This document shows positions 34,554-44,134 of a DNA stretch of 64,000 bases, piece after piece. Each line of letters begins with the position of its first letter. Within the stretch, counting starts at the first letter, position 1. Source of the DNA: Flavobacterium soyangense. Lineage in GTDB: Bacteria > Bacteroidota > Bacteroidia > Flavobacteriales > Flavobacteriaceae. A program made the position numbers and the translations under genes. Under the pieces are notes generated by a model, which searched no databases, was not told where the DNA came from, and saw nothing but the letters and a program-made list of their open reading frames with translations. The DNA lies in NCBI RefSeq assembly GCF_015277675.1, contig NZ_JADHEC010000001.1:1-64000 (forward strand). Direction: 5' to 3'.

Positions 34554-34982
34554 TTATTCTAAAACTTCTATTTGTTCAACAATTACACCTGCTTTTGCAA
34601 GAAAATCTACTCCCGAAGTATCTCTGTACCCTAATTGATAAACGACTCTTTTTATTCCAGATTGATGAATTAATTTGCTGCATTCTTTACAAGGCGAAAG
34701 CGTGATATAAAGTGTTGCTCCCTCACAAGTTTGTGTCGAACGCGCTACTTTTAAAATTGCATTTGCTTCTGCGTGAAGTACATACCAATTAGTCAGGCCT
34801 TCTTCGTCTTCACAACAATTTTCAAAACCAGAAGGCGTTCCGTTATATCCGTCAGAAATAATCATTTTGTCGCGAACGATTATGGCTCCTACTTGTTTGC
34901 GTTTACAATAAGACAAAAGACTCCATTCTTTGGCAATTCGAAGATACGCTTTGTCGTATTTATTTAACTTTTTCTTTTCCAT
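34554..34982 (-). CDS. dCMP deaminase family protein
   Basis: The 142-residue product has zinc-deaminase motifs HAEANAI (about residues 74-80) and SPCKECSKLI (about 99-108), plus GYNGTPSGFENC typical of dCMP deaminases and ComE-like proteins. dCMP deaminase makes dUMP for thymidylate synthesis. Family resemblance is strong but substrate is inferred. It is between a HupE-like gene and ctpA on one minus-strand transcript. Confidence 0.85.
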   Translation of the reverse strand: MEKKKLNKYDKAYLRIAKEWSLLSYCKRKQVGAIIVRDKMIISDGYNGTPSGFENCCEDEEGLTNWYVLHAEANAILKVARSTQTCEGATLYITLSPCKECSKLIHQSGIKRVVYQLGYRDTSGVDFLAKAGVIVEQIEVLE

Positions 34983-34987
34983 ATAAT

Positions 34988-35581
34988 TTATCTATTCCAA
35001 ATTTCGCTCGAGATAATCATTGGCAAAACAACCCCAATCACAAAAGACGACATCACTAATGTCCAGTCGCGTTTTGAAAATCGGAAGAAGGTCTGAACAA
35101 TGTACGAAAGTATTAACACAATTAAAACAACTATTATTTGAGAAGTTTCTATTCCTAATGAAAACTCAGACAAAGGCAATAATTTTGACTGTGGTGAACC
35201 TCCAATAACCGTTTTAAAATAACTCGCAAAACCCAACCCGTGGATAATTCCAAAAAACAAAGTTACAAAACCAATTATGCTGATGCTTTCTTGTTTTGAT
35301 GATTTTCCAGCCGTGAAAAGATTAAAAAAAGCCACGATAAGAATGGTTATTGGAATTAAAAAATCAACCAAATTGCCTTTTATAATAATTACTCCAAAAA
35401 CAGACAAGAGCAATGCCAATGTATGCCCAACAGTAAAAATAGTAACCAAAAGCAACAATTTTTTCCAATCCTTGAATGCATATGAAACCGTCAAAGCAAT
35501 TAAAAATAAGATGTGGTCATAAGCAAATTGGTTGAGAATGTGCCTCAAGCCTTTTTCAAAATAAATCCAAAATTCAGACAT
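34988..35581 (-). CDS. HupE/UreJ family membrane protein
   Basis: The 197-residue product has about six membrane helices and begins YFEKGLRHILNQFAYDHILFLIAL, with the conserved His/Asp of HupE/UreJ proteins. Other helix motifs are FTVGHTLALLLS and FGIIHGLGFA. Members are thought to carry nickel or cobalt, but many Bacteroidota copies are not near hydrogenase or urease genes, as here. The metal is not assignable. It is first of the HupE-deaminase-ctpA set. Confidence 0.82.
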   Translation of the reverse strand: MSEFWIYFEKGLRHILNQFAYDHILFLIALTVSYAFKDWKKLLLLVTIFTVGHTLALLLSVFGVIIIKGNLVDFLIPITILIVAFFNLFTAGKSSKQESISIIGFVTLFFGIIHGLGFASYFKTVIGGSPQSKLLPLSEFSLGIETSQIIVVLIVLILSYIVQTFFRFSKRDWTLVMSSFVIGVVLPMIISSEIWNR

Positions 35582-35609
35582 GTAAATAACTTTAAAGATT
35601 AGGGGTTGT

Positions 35610-35617
35610 CAAACTTA
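35610..35617 (-). promoter_or_regulatory. -7 element (TAAGTTTG) for the hupE-like operon
   Basis: Minus-strand TAAGTTTG fits TAnnTTTG, 28 bp before the ATG at 35581. Confidence 0.5.
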
Positions 35618-35765
35618 CAATTAATTTTGAAATTAGTTTGAAACGACACTGTTAAAAGCCTTTCTTGTCCCATTTATTTTATTATAATACAAAAATATTA
35701 AGAATTGCTTTTCCTTAAAATCGAAATTAGTATTATCTTTATATGACAATTTAAAACTCAAAATT

Positions 35766-36197
35766 ATGTCAATAGCAGAATTATTTGATAATGAATTTAA
35801 ACGCAGGATGAAAGGTCGTTTTGCCGCTGTGGTTCGTGTCTTGTTCGCCGATGGAAAATTTGATCCCGACGAAAAGAAATTTTTAGACAAGCTAGCCATA
35901 AAACTAGAAATTTCGAATGAAGAATATGAAGAAATTTTAGAAAACCCATTGAAATATGAACTAAATCCACCCTATTTACACATAGAAAGACTGGAAAGTT
36001 TATATAATATTGCCAGAGTGGTTCACCATGACCACCATTTGGGCGATAAACAAGAAATTTTATTGAGAAAATTTGCAGTAGCCTTGGGGTTTACTACCAG
36101 CAATGTAGACTATATCGTCAATAAAGCATTGGCATTAGTTGATAAAAAAGTAGATTTAGACACCTTTATTTACGAAATGCAAAATATGAATAGATAA
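35766..36197 (+). CDS. TerB-like protein
   Basis: The 143-residue product is acidic and helical with VVRVLFADGKFDPDEKKFLDKLA and LGDKQEILLRKFAVALGF, like the TerB fold that contains two metal-binding helix pairs. TerB proteins are linked to tellurite resistance and stress, but no ter operon surrounds this gene, so I only assign the fold. Downstream, before fbp, a run of ten C (36204-36213) interrupts otherwise AT-rich DNA. Confidence 0.72.
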   Translation: MSIAELFDNEFKRRMKGRFAAVVRVLFADGKFDPDEKKFLDKLAIKLEISNEEYEEILENPLKYELNPPYLHIERLESLYNIARVVHHDHHLGDKQEILLRKFAVALGFTTSNVDYIVNKALALVDKKVDLDTFIYEMQNMNR

Positions 36198-36307
36198 TCC
36201 TCTCCCCCCCCCCAACCTTATTCAAAGGAAAGGGGGCTAATAATGAAAAATTATTTTTTAAAAGCCTCAGATTTAGACTGCGCTTTTTTTAAAATTCTTA
36301 AGTCTTT

Positions 36308-37327
36308 TTAATATTTACTTAACTTGGCTAATCGCATAAAATCTTCCGCTTTTTCAACCATGTTATGACTACCACAAAAGAATGGTGCTCTTTCGTGCAA
36401 TTCTGTTGGTTGAAGTTCCATAATTCTGGTAAAACCATCCGATGCTTTTCCTCCAGCTTGCTCAACAATAAATGCCATTGGATTGCATTCGTAAAGCAAT
36501 CGTAATTTACCTTTTGGTGCTTTTGAACTGGTTGGATATAAATAAATTCCCCCTTTTATCATATTTCTATGTATGTCAGAAACTAAACTTCCAATGTATC
36601 TTGAAGTATAAGGTCTTTCTTCTTCTTCTAGCTGGCAATACTTGATATAATCTTTCACACCTTGCGGGAAATGGACATAATTCCCTTCGTTTATGGAGTA
36701 AATATTTCCGTTTTTGGGAAATTCCATTTTGGGATGCGACAAATAAAATGTTCCAATGGCGGGGTTCAAAGTAAATCCATTTACACCGTGTCCAGTCGTG
36801 TAAACCAGCATTGTCGATGTGCCGTAAATGACGTATCCTGCTGCCACCTGATTAATTCCGGGTTGCAAGAAATCCTCTAAAGTTACCGGAGTTCCCACAG
36901 GGGTTATCCTTCTATAAACCGAAAAAATGGTTCCCACAGAAACATTCACATCAATATTTGAAGAGCCATCCAGCGGATCCATTAAAACTACATATTTATT
37001 GTTGTGGCTGTTGTCAGAACCTTGTACGGTTATAAAATCATCATTTTCTTCCGAGGCAATTCCACAAACAATCTCGCGATTTATCAAGGTTTGAATAAAA
37101 ACTTCATTGGCATAAACGTCCAATTTTTGCTGATCTTCACCCTGAATATTTTGTGCTCCTGCGGCACCAACGATATCAACTAATCCAGCTTTGTTCACTT
37201 TGTAGTTGACCACTTTGGCCGCTAATCGAATCGAGTTGATAATTCTTGATAATTCGCCTGACGAATATTGAAAGGCGGTTTGATTTTCGATAATATATTC
37301 TCCTAAAGTTTTGTTGCGCACTTCCAT
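36308..37327 (-). CDS. fbp: Fructose-1,6-bisphosphatase, class 1
   Basis: This enzyme removes the 1-phosphate of fructose 1,6-bisphosphate in gluconeogenesis. The 339-residue product carries the metal-site motif [20 protein letters not shown], the upstream acidic CGIASEEND, and the C-terminal [27 protein letters not shown] characteristic of class 1 FBPase. The length is typical. It is transcribed divergently from the GNAT-lysC operon. Confidence 0.95.
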   Translation of the reverse strand: MEVRNKTLGEYIIENQTAFQYSSGELSRIINSIRLAAKVVNYKVNKAGLVDIVGAAGAQNIQGEDQQKLDVYANEVFIQTLINREIVCGIASEENDDFITVQGSDNSHNNKYVVLMDPLDGSSNIDVNVSVGTIFSVYRRITPVGTPVTLEDFLQPGINQVAAGYVIYGTSTMLVYTTGHGVNGFTLNPAIGTFYLSHPKMEFPKNGNIYSINEGNYVHFPQGVKDYIKYCQLEEEERPYTSRYIGSLVSDIHRNMIKGGIYLYPTSSKAPKGKLRLLYECNPMAFIVEQAGGKASDGFTRIMELQPTELHERAPFFCGSHNMVEKAEDFMRLAKLSKY

Positions 37328-37416
37328 TACGAAATCGTTATAGTTGTATTGAAGTCACAAATATCGGTTTTTTTGTGAAAATGATATAATTTTATTTAGT
37401 TCGTTCATCATAATTG

Positions 37417-37424
37417 TATATTTG
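37417..37424 (+). promoter_or_regulatory. -7 element (TATATTTG) for the GNAT-lysC operon
   Basis: TATATTTG lies 72 bp before the GNAT ATG, in the divergent gap with fbp. Confidence 0.55.
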
Positions 37425-37496
37425 CCATTCAAAGTGTGTATTTTCAGAATAAAAACTTATTTTTTCAAGCCAATAAACAATTATAAATAAAATATT

Positions 37497-37979
37497 ATGA
37501 CTATTAGAAAAGGAAATCCAGAAGATATGGAAGCTGTTTTAGGTCTTATTCAAGAATTGGCCCATTTTGAGAAAGAGCCAGACGCCGTTTTAGTGACAGT
37601 AGAAGATTTAATTCGGGATGGTTTTGGTACCATTCCCTTATTTCAAGTTTTTGTTGCTGAAGTAGAAGGCGAAATCGTGGGAATTGCTTTGTATTACTAT
37701 AGATTTTCTACCTGGAAAGGAAAAACAATTCACTTGGAAGATTTGGTTGTGAAAGACAAAATGCGTGGCACAGGACTAGGTTACGCCTTGTATTCTGAAA
37801 TTATCAAACAGGCAAAAAAAGATAAAGTTCGAAGAATTGACTGGAATGTATTGGACTGGAATTCGCCAGCAATCGAATTCTATGAAAAATCAGGTGCAAA
37901 AGTGCTTGACGAATGGAGAGTTGCACAAATGGACGAAGCAGCAATCACTTATTTCGTTGAAAATAAATTAAAAGAATAA
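37497..37979 (+). CDS. GNAT family N-acetyltransferase
   Basis: The 160-residue product has the GNAT fold: IRKGNPEDMEAVLGLIQELAHFE, a central strand IHLEDLVVKDKMRGTGLGYALYSEI with the acetyl-CoA loop R-G-T-G-L-G, and SPAIEFYEKSGAK. The sequence most resembles the spermidine/diamine acetyltransferase (SSAT) branch, including FSTWKGKTIHLEDL, but its substrate is unproven. It is followed by an aspartate kinase gene 26 bp downstream in the same operon. Confidence 0.85.
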   Translation: MTIRKGNPEDMEAVLGLIQELAHFEKEPDAVLVTVEDLIRDGFGTIPLFQVFVAEVEGEIVGIALYYYRFSTWKGKTIHLEDLVVKDKMRGTGLGYALYSEIIKQAKKDKVRRIDWNVLDWNSPAIEFYEKSGAKVLDEWRVAQMDEAAITYFVENKLKE

Positions 37980-38005
37980 GTAAAAAATTAAATTTTTTTT
38001 AAATT

Positions 38006-39262
38006 ATGAGAGTATTTAAATTTGGTGGTGCTTCCGTTAAAGATGCCGAAGGAATTAAAAACGTGTATGACGTTTTACAAAAAGTGGGCTACGAAGATGT
38101 ATTATTAGTGGTTTCTGCCATGGGAAAAACCACAAATGCCCTTGAAGAAGTAATAAAAAACTATTTCGAGAAATCAGAGGAATTGAATTCATCGGTGCAA
38201 GAAGTAAAAAAATACCACAACCAAATTCTGTTGGATTTATTCGAAGATGACAAAAATGGAGTTTTTGCAGCAGTAAATACGCAATTTTCAGATTTAGAAT
38301 ATTTTTTAATACATAATAAATCACCAAATTATAATTTTGTCTATGACCAAATCGTGAGTTATGGCGAATTGATTTCGACTACGATTTTAAGTCATTTCAT
38401 GAACTATAAAGGCATAAAAACGCAATGGCTTGACGTTAGAAACTTCATAAAAACAAATTCGAATTATAGAGATGCCGAAGTAGATTGGGATTTAACCCAA
38501 AAAAATATCGCCAAAAACGTAAAGCGAAAAATATTGAATATTACCCAAGGATTTTTGGGTTCTGACGAAAATAATTTCACTACAACTTTAGGTCGTGAAG
38601 GTTCAGATTACACTGCGGGAATTTTTGCTTATTGCCTCAATGCCGAAAGCGTAACCATCTGGAAAGACGTTCCCGGAGTGATGAATGCCGACCCAAGATA
38701 TTTTGAAAACGCGAGTTTGTTAAGCCATATCTCCTATCGTGAAGCGATAGAAATGGCGTTTTATGGCGCAACCGTTATCCACCCAAAAACATTGCAACCG
38801 CTACAGAAAAAGGAGATTCCTTTGCATGTAAAATCATTTATAAATCCATTATTACCTGGAACTTGTGTCTCAAAAGGTTCTGATTCAGAGTGGCAAATTC
38901 CTAGTTTTATTGTCAAAAGAAACCAACTTTTGATTTCGCTTTCCTCTATAGATTTTTCTTTTATTATGGAAGAAAACATCAGCGAAATCTTTGCTATGTT
39001 TCACCAATTCAAACTGAAAGTAAACCTAATCCAGAATTCTGCAATTAGTTTTTCAGTATGCGTTGAGGATAAATTTGGAAATTTTAAAGATTTGAATCCT
39101 ATTTTGTCCAAAAAATTCAAAGTCGATTATAATGAAAATGTAACTCTTTACACCATTAGGCATTTTAACGACAAAGCGGCCCAAACTGTCGAGCACAACA
39201 AAACGGTTTTATTGAAACAAGTGAGCCGAGAAACAATGCAGATTGTGACTATAGAAGGTTAA
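38006..39262 (+). CDS. lysC: Aspartate kinase, monofunctional
   Basis: Aspartate kinase phosphorylates aspartate as the first step to lysine, threonine and methionine. The 418-residue product starts with the signature VFKFGGASVKDAEGI and carries TTLGREGSDYTAG and EAIEMAFYGATVIHPKT in the kinase domain. A C-terminal part with ACT-like character (about 305-418) is shorter and more diverged than in E. coli LysC, so feedback control may differ. No homoserine dehydrogenase fusion is present. A hairpin terminator follows. Confidence 0.93.
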   Translation: MRVFKFGGASVKDAEGIKNVYDVLQKVGYEDVLLVVSAMGKTTNALEEVIKNYFEKSEELNSSVQEVKKYHNQILLDLFEDDKNGVFAAVNTQFSDLEYFLIHNKSPNYNFVYDQIVSYGELISTTILSHFMNYKGIKTQWLDVRNFIKTNSNYRDAEVDWDLTQKNIAKNVKRKILNITQGFLGSDENNFTTTLGREGSDYTAGIFAYCLNAESVTIWKDVPGVMNADPRYFENASLLSHISYREAIEMAFYGATVIHPKTLQPLQKKEIPLHVKSFINPLLPGTCVSKGSDSEWQIPSFIVKRNQLLISLSSIDFSFIMEENISEIFAMFHQFKLKVNLIQNSAISFSVCVEDKFGNFKDLNPILSKKFKVDYNENVTLYTIRHFNDKAAQTVEHNKTVLLKQVSRETMQIVTIEG

Positions 39263-39283
39263 TCTGAACATTAAAAAAATTAA

Positions 39284-39329
39284 CCGCAGATTGACAGATT
39301 TTAAAATTTGTGAATCTGCGGCTTTTTTT
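39284..39329 (+). terminator. Intrinsic terminator of lysC
   Basis: The stem ccgcagatt / aatctgcgg (39284-39292 and 39313-39321) is followed by ctttttt. Its ccgcagatt arms resemble repeats seen between genes in Flavobacterium. Confidence 0.75.
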
Positions 39330-39384
39330 ATTAAGTTAATTTAGCTTCAAAATATCCTCTTTATAATTTCCCAATTATAAATAC

Positions 39385-39412
39385 TACTTTTGATACTTTC
39401 GAGTTAAAGTAT
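39385..39412 (+). promoter_or_regulatory. -7 element and leader hairpin before the large outer-membrane protein gene
   Basis: TACTTTTG (39385-39392) is immediately followed by atacttt / aaagtat (39393-39399 and 39406-39412), a 7-bp hairpin ending two bases before the ATG at 39415. It would occupy nearly the whole 5' leader. Confidence 0.5.
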
Positions 39413-39414
39413 TT

Positions 39415-42400
39415 ATGTTAAAAAATATCTTGATTTTGTTGGCACTAATCTGTTTATCCGGACTTCACGCCCAGGAAATCAACTCGTCGTACAAAACCAA
39501 AAAAATACTCGTTTCTCGTGATACCATTCACCTTGGAAATGAAAGCCTGAACCCAAGTTTTTTTAAATTGCTTGACGCCAATGAAAAACCCATTGATAAC
39601 ACTTTCTACAAAATAAATTTCGAAAAAGGAATTTTAATTTTAAATGAAAATTTTCCAAAAAGTTCAGATTCCATAACGGTGAATTATCTCAAACTTCCTG
39701 AGATTTTAACCAAAGAATATCGCATTTATGACTCCAGTAAAGTGGTGAGTAATGAAGCCGCTTCTGGAAGTTTGTATACCGTTGAAGCCATTCAAGAGAA
39801 AAAAACTATTCCATTCGAAGGACTCAACACTTCGGGAAGCATAACGCGAGGTGTCACTATTGGCAACAATCAAAACACGGTTTTAAACTCCAATCTGGAT
39901 TTACAAATCACCGGAAAACTATCCGAAAAAGTGAGTATGCGTGCTTCTTTACAAGACAACAATATTCCGCTACAAGATGGAGGTTACTCCCAAAAACTAG
40001 ATCAATTTGACAATGTTTATATGGAGCTTTTTAGCGATAAATGGAACATTCGAGCGGGAGATGTTTTTCTTGAAAACCATAAAACCCAATTTCTGAATTT
40101 CAACAAAAAAGCACAAGGATTGACCGCTAATTTTGACTTTGGGACAAAAGATAATAAAACCAATGTTTTTGCTTCGGCGGCATTGGTAAAAGGACAATAT
40201 GCCAAAAGTAATTTTGTGGGACAAGAAGGAAATCAAGGACCATATAAATTAATTGGACAAAATGGAGAATTGTATATCCTTGTTATTTCAGGTTCAGAGC
40301 GGGTTTATGTAAATGGAATCCTTCTGAAACGGGGAGAAAACAATGATTACACCATAGATTATAATGCCGGCGAAATCATTTTTACACCACTTTTTACCAT
40401 TACTTCCGAAATGAGAATCACCATAGAATATCAATATTCTGAACAAAATTACACCCGATTTGTTACTTATGCAGGCGGCTCACACGAAAGCAAAAAATGG
40501 AGTTTTGGCGGTTATTTGTATTCCGAAAGTGATTTAAAAAATCAACCATTACAACAAAGTCTTTCGACAGAACAAGCCCAAATTTTAGTCAATGCCGGCG
40601 ACAACAGTGATTTAATGGTTGCGCCTTCGGCATACCAAGATTCCTACTCTGACAACAAGATATTGTATAAAAAAACATTGGTAAACGCAGTAGAAGTTTT
40701 TGAATATTCAAATAATCCACAGGATGTATTATTTAATGTTAGGTACAGTTCAGTTGGAACCAATAATGGGAATTATATTTTAAAAAACACCTCCACAATT
40801 GGCAGAATTTATGAATATATTGAACCCTTAAATGGAATTCCTCAAGGAAATTACGGGCCTGTTATTCAATTAGTGGCGCCCATAAAAATCCAGGTCGCCA
40901 CCTTTTTAGGAAAATATAAGCCCACAGAAAAAACAGCTATTGATTTTGAAATTGGGTTGAGCAACAACGATAAAAACTTATTTTCTTCAATGGATGATTC
41001 CAATAATCAAGGCTTGGCGACAAAAATAAATGCACGACAACGACTGTTTTCAAAAAAATGGAATGTGGATGCTTTTGCTAATTATCAGTATATACAGAAA
41101 GATTTTCGAACAGTTGAAAGACTTTACAACGTTGAATTTGGCAGAGATTGGAATCTAGGAACGACAACCTTTGGCAATCAAAGTTATTTGGTTTCGGGAC
41201 TACTTATGGCTTTGCCAGAAAAAGGGAACTTAGTTTACCAATTTGAAAAACTTGATTTCTCCGAGAGTTTTTCTGGAAATCGCCATATTTTGAATGCTTC
41301 ATTTAATTTGAAAGATTGGAAAATTCAAAGTCAGGGAAGTTTTCTGAATAGCGATGCTACTATATCAACATCGAAATTCCTGAGAAACCAAACGCAAGTA
41401 AAATATCATTTCAAGAAAAACTGGATTGGCAGCAGTCTGAAATTTGAAGATAACCAAGAAAAAACCAAATCAACAAATCAGTTTTCGGCATTGAGCCAGC
41501 GGTTTTTAGAATATGGCTTTTTTGCAGGTCGTGGTGACAGTACAAAGGTTTTTGTGGAATTGGGTTATTATAAAAGAACGAATGACAGTCTGCAAAACGG
41601 AATTGTTCACCGTGTGAATAACTCCCAAACCTTAGCCTTACGGTCAAAATTAATTCAAACCAATAAAAGCGAATTGTCACTTTTTGTGAATTACAGGGTT
41701 TTGAATTTTGTAGATATATCCAAGAGAAACGAGCCTTCACTGAATTCCAGAATGGTTTACAATGACCGTTTTTTCAATCAATTAATTCAATCTACTACCG
41801 TTTTTGAAACCAATTCCGGTTCCATTCCGCAGCAGGAATTTACCTATCTTGAAGTTCCTGCTGGACAGGGAGTTTATACTTGGAATGATTACAACAGTAA
41901 TGGAATTCAGGAATTAGAGGAGTTTGAAGTTGCTCCTTTTATCGACCAGGCAAAATACATCAGAATCTATTTGCCTAACAGAATTTACATCAAAACGCAC
42001 CAGAATAAATTCTCCCAATCGATAATTTTGAATCCTAATCAATGGCAAAATGAGAGTGGTTTCAAAAAAATAATTTCTTATTTTTACAACCAAACTTCCT
42101 ATATCATTGATCGAAAAATTAAAAATAAAGGCGATAATTTTGACCTAAATCCTTTTAACAATTCAACTGAAAATGTATTGGGATTAAATTCCAGCTTCAG
42201 GAATAGTTTGTTCTTTAATCGAGGAAAACAATACCATTCCGTAACCTATTCCTACATTCAAAATGAGACAAAAAATTTACTTTCTATAGGCTCACAGAAA
42301 GGTAAAAACAGTTCGAATCAATTGCAATATTCACACTTGTATAAGAAAAGTTGGTTGTTTGGTTTTTTTGCTAAAACAATTCAAACTTCTATTGATTCGG

Positions 42401-42828
42401 AAAATTTTGCTGAAAAAAATTATGAAATAAAAGGCTATCAATTGGCACCAAAAATTAGTTATTTATTTTCAAAAAGTACGAGTTGGGATTTGTTTTATGA
42501 ACTGCAAAACAAGAAAAATCAAATTGGAAACTTAGAAACATTGATGCAAAATAGGTTTGGAACTTCCTTTACGTATGCGGGCAAAAAGAATTTCACGATG
42601 AATGGAGAAGTTTCTTTTTACCAAAATAAATTCGTAGGAAATGAATTTTCATCGGTTGGATTTCAAATACTTGAAGGTTTACAAACAGGACAAAACCTAA
42701 CTTGGAGATTACTTTTGCAAAAAAACTTAACTAACTTTCTGGATATTAACTTTAATTATCAAGGTCGAAAGAGTGAAAGTAGCCAAACAATTCACACGGG
42801 AAGTATTCAATTGAGAGCTTATTTTTAA
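39415..42828 (+). CDS. Large conserved outer-membrane protein of unknown function
   Basis: The 1,137-residue product has a signal peptide (MLKNILILLALICLSGLHAQ). The first ~150 residues look like periplasmic strands. The region SGSITRGVTIGNNQNTVLN, then LQITGKLSEKVSMRASLQDNNIPLQDGGYSQKL, is a pattern I recall in large Bacteroidota outer-membrane proteins. The rest consists of alternating polar and aromatic strands consistent with a big beta-barrel, ending GSIQLRAYF with a C-terminal Phe. There is no TonB box, plug or T9SS sorting domain. The function is unknown. A glycosyltransferase gene follows about 100 bp downstream. Confidence 0.75.
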   Translation: MLKNILILLALICLSGLHAQEINSSYKTKKILVSRDTIHLGNESLNPSFFKLLDANEKPIDNTFYKINFEKGILILNENFPKSSDSITVNYLKLPEILTKEYRIYDSSKVVSNEAASGSLYTVEAIQEKKTIPFEGLNTSGSITRGVTIGNNQNTVLNSNLDLQITGKLSEKVSMRASLQDNNIPLQDGGYSQKLDQFDNVYMELFSDKWNIRAGDVFLENHKTQFLNFNKKAQGLTANFDFGTKDNKTNVFASAALVKGQYAKSNFVGQEGNQGPYKLIGQNGELYILVISGSERVYVNGILLKRGENNDYTIDYNAGEIIFTPLFTITSEMRITIEYQYSEQNYTRFVTYAGGSHESKKWSFGGYLYSESDLKNQPLQQSLSTEQAQILVNAGDNSDLMVAPSAYQDSYSDNKILYKKTLVNAVEVFEYSNNPQDVLFNVRYSSVGTNNGNYILKNTSTIGRIYEYIEPLNGIPQGNYGPVIQLVAPIKIQVATFLGKYKPTEKTAIDFEIGLSNNDKNLFSSMDDSNNQGLATKINARQRLFSKKWNVDAFANYQYIQKDFRTVERLYNVEFGRDWNLGTTTFGNQSYLVSGLLMALPEKGNLVYQFEKLDFSESFSGNRHILNASFNLKDWKIQSQGSFLNSDATISTSKFLRNQTQVKYHFKKNWIGSSLKFEDNQEKTKSTNQFSALSQRFLEYGFFAGRGDSTKVFVELGYYKRTNDSLQNGIVHRVNNSQTLALRSKLIQTNKSELSLFVNYRVLNFVDISKRNEPSLNSRMVYNDRFFNQLIQSTTVFETNSGSIPQQEFTYLEVPAGQGVYTWNDYNSNGIQELEEFEVAPFIDQAKYIRIYLPNRIYIKTHQNKFSQSIILNPNQWQNESGFKKIISYFYNQTSYIIDRKIKNKGDNFDLNPFNNSTENVLGLNSSFRNSLFFNRGKQYHSVTYSYIQNETKNLLSIGSQKGKNSSNQLQYSHLYKKSWLFGFFAKTIQTSIDSENFAEKNYEIKGYQLAPKISYLFSKSTSWDLFYELQNKKNQIGNLETLMQNRFGTSFTYAGKKNFTMNGEVSFYQNKFVGNEFSSVGFQILEGLQTGQNLTWRLLLQKNLTNFLDINFNYQGRKSESSQTIHTGSIQLRAYF

Positions 42829-42934
42829 ATTTTGCAACTTAATAACTTAATGGTATCGTAATACTTTGAAAATATGAAACACTAATGCTTTTTATACTTT
42901 CGCTTTTATAATTACATAATACTTATCTCAATAA

Positions 42935-44002
42935 ATGACTTTAAGTTCAACTAACAAAACCATCTTGATTGCTCCTTTAAATTGGGGCTTAGGTCACGCT
43001 ACGCGATGTATTCCTATTATTAAAGCACTACAAGAGAATAATTATATTCCCATTATTGCTTCTGATGGAATTGCTCTTGAGCTGTTGCGAAAAGAGTTTC
43101 CGTACATAAAAACCCTAAAATTACCTTCGTACCAGATTGAATATGCTAAGGACGGCAAGAATTTTAAATGGAAACTATTGCAAAATTTTCCAAAAATGAT
43201 GAAAGCAGTTTTGAATGAAAAAAAACTAATCAAAAAATGGGTCAAAAAATACGATATTGAAGGTATTATTTCGGATAATAGATTGGGTGTTTTCAGCAAA
43301 AAGGTGCCTTCGGTATTTATCACCCACCAATTGAATGTGATAACTGGAAACACAACTTGGATTACCAGCAAATTGCATCAGCATATAATTAAAAAATACA
43401 AGGAATGTTGGGTTCCGGATGTTGAAGAGACTCCAAATTTGACCGGAAAACTAGGTCATCTTGAGAATCCTGATTTTAAACTAAAATACATTGGCCCTTT
43501 GAGCCGATTTCATAAAAAAGAAACACCAAAACAATATGATTTGATGATTATTCTTTCGGGACCAGAACCTCAACGTGAATTCTTGGAAGAAAAGCTAAAA
43601 AAAGAGGTTTTAAATTTTGGAGGAAAAACAATTTTTATAAAAGGAATTGTTGAAAAAGACCAAAAAAAGGAACAAATTAAGAATGTTACCTATTATAATT
43701 TTATGAATACCAGACAACTCGAACAAACCTTTAACGAAAGTGAAATGGTACTGTGTCGCTCTGGTTATACCACGATTATGGACTTGGTGAAACTAGAGAA
43801 AAAAGCCTTTTTTATTCCAACTCCAGGTCAGTTTGAACAAGAATATTTGGCCGAAAGACTAGAAAAAGAGGGCCTGGTTCCTTTTGCAAAACAGGATGAT
43901 TTTAAGCTGAAAAACATCTTTGAAATTCAAAATTATAAAGGATTGAAAGGATTTGAATACTCTGTAAATTGGGAAGAATTGTTCGAAGTATTTGAAAAGT
44001 AA
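42935..44002 (+). CDS. MurG-like (GT28-type) glycosyltransferase
   Basis: The 355-residue product has the GT-B layout: an N-terminal domain starting APLNWGLGHATRCIPIIKAL (glycine-rich acceptor-site loop) and FITHQLNVITG. A C-terminal domain follows with IILSGPEPQREFLEEKL and the nucleotide-sugar motif CRSGYTTIMDLVKLEKKAFFIPTPGQFEQEYLAE. This resembles the MurG/GT28 family, but MurG itself would be in a dcw cluster. Sugar and acceptor are unknown. A large inverted repeat downstream probably ends transcription. Confidence 0.85.
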   Translation: MTLSSTNKTILIAPLNWGLGHATRCIPIIKALQENNYIPIIASDGIALELLRKEFPYIKTLKLPSYQIEYAKDGKNFKWKLLQNFPKMMKAVLNEKKLIKKWVKKYDIEGIISDNRLGVFSKKVPSVFITHQLNVITGNTTWITSKLHQHIIKKYKECWVPDVEETPNLTGKLGHLENPDFKLKYIGPLSRFHKKETPKQYDLMIILSGPEPQREFLEEKLKKEVLNFGGKTIFIKGIVEKDQKKEQIKNVTYYNFMNTRQLEQTFNESEMVLCRSGYTTIMDLVKLEKKAFFIPTPGQFEQEYLAERLEKEGLVPFAKQDDFKLKNIFEIQNYKGLKGFEYSVNWEELFEVFEK

Positions 44003-44027
44003 AAACAACTATTGAGCTATAACAAAA

Positions 44028-44109
44028 TTGCCACGAATTACACCAATTCTTACTAATTTTTCTTAATAATTTTAAAGAAATTAGCGTTAATTGGTGTAAT
44101 TCGTGGCAA
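44028..44109. repeat. 21-bp perfect inverted repeat, likely bidirectional terminator
   Basis: The left arm ttgccacgaattacaccaatt (44028-44048) and its exact complement (44089-44109) flank an inner partial stem ctaatttt/aaattag. It lies between convergent glycosyltransferase and phoU genes. Arms of this kind recur between genes in many Flavobacterium genomes, as I recall. Confidence 0.75.
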
Positions 44110-44134
44110 AAAATTGTGGTGTAACCTAATTTAC

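Noticed and set aside
34554..34982. Second tadA or riboflavin-type deaminase
   Set aside because: The GYNGTPSGFENC segment and the spacing of the zinc motifs fit the dCMP deaminase family better.
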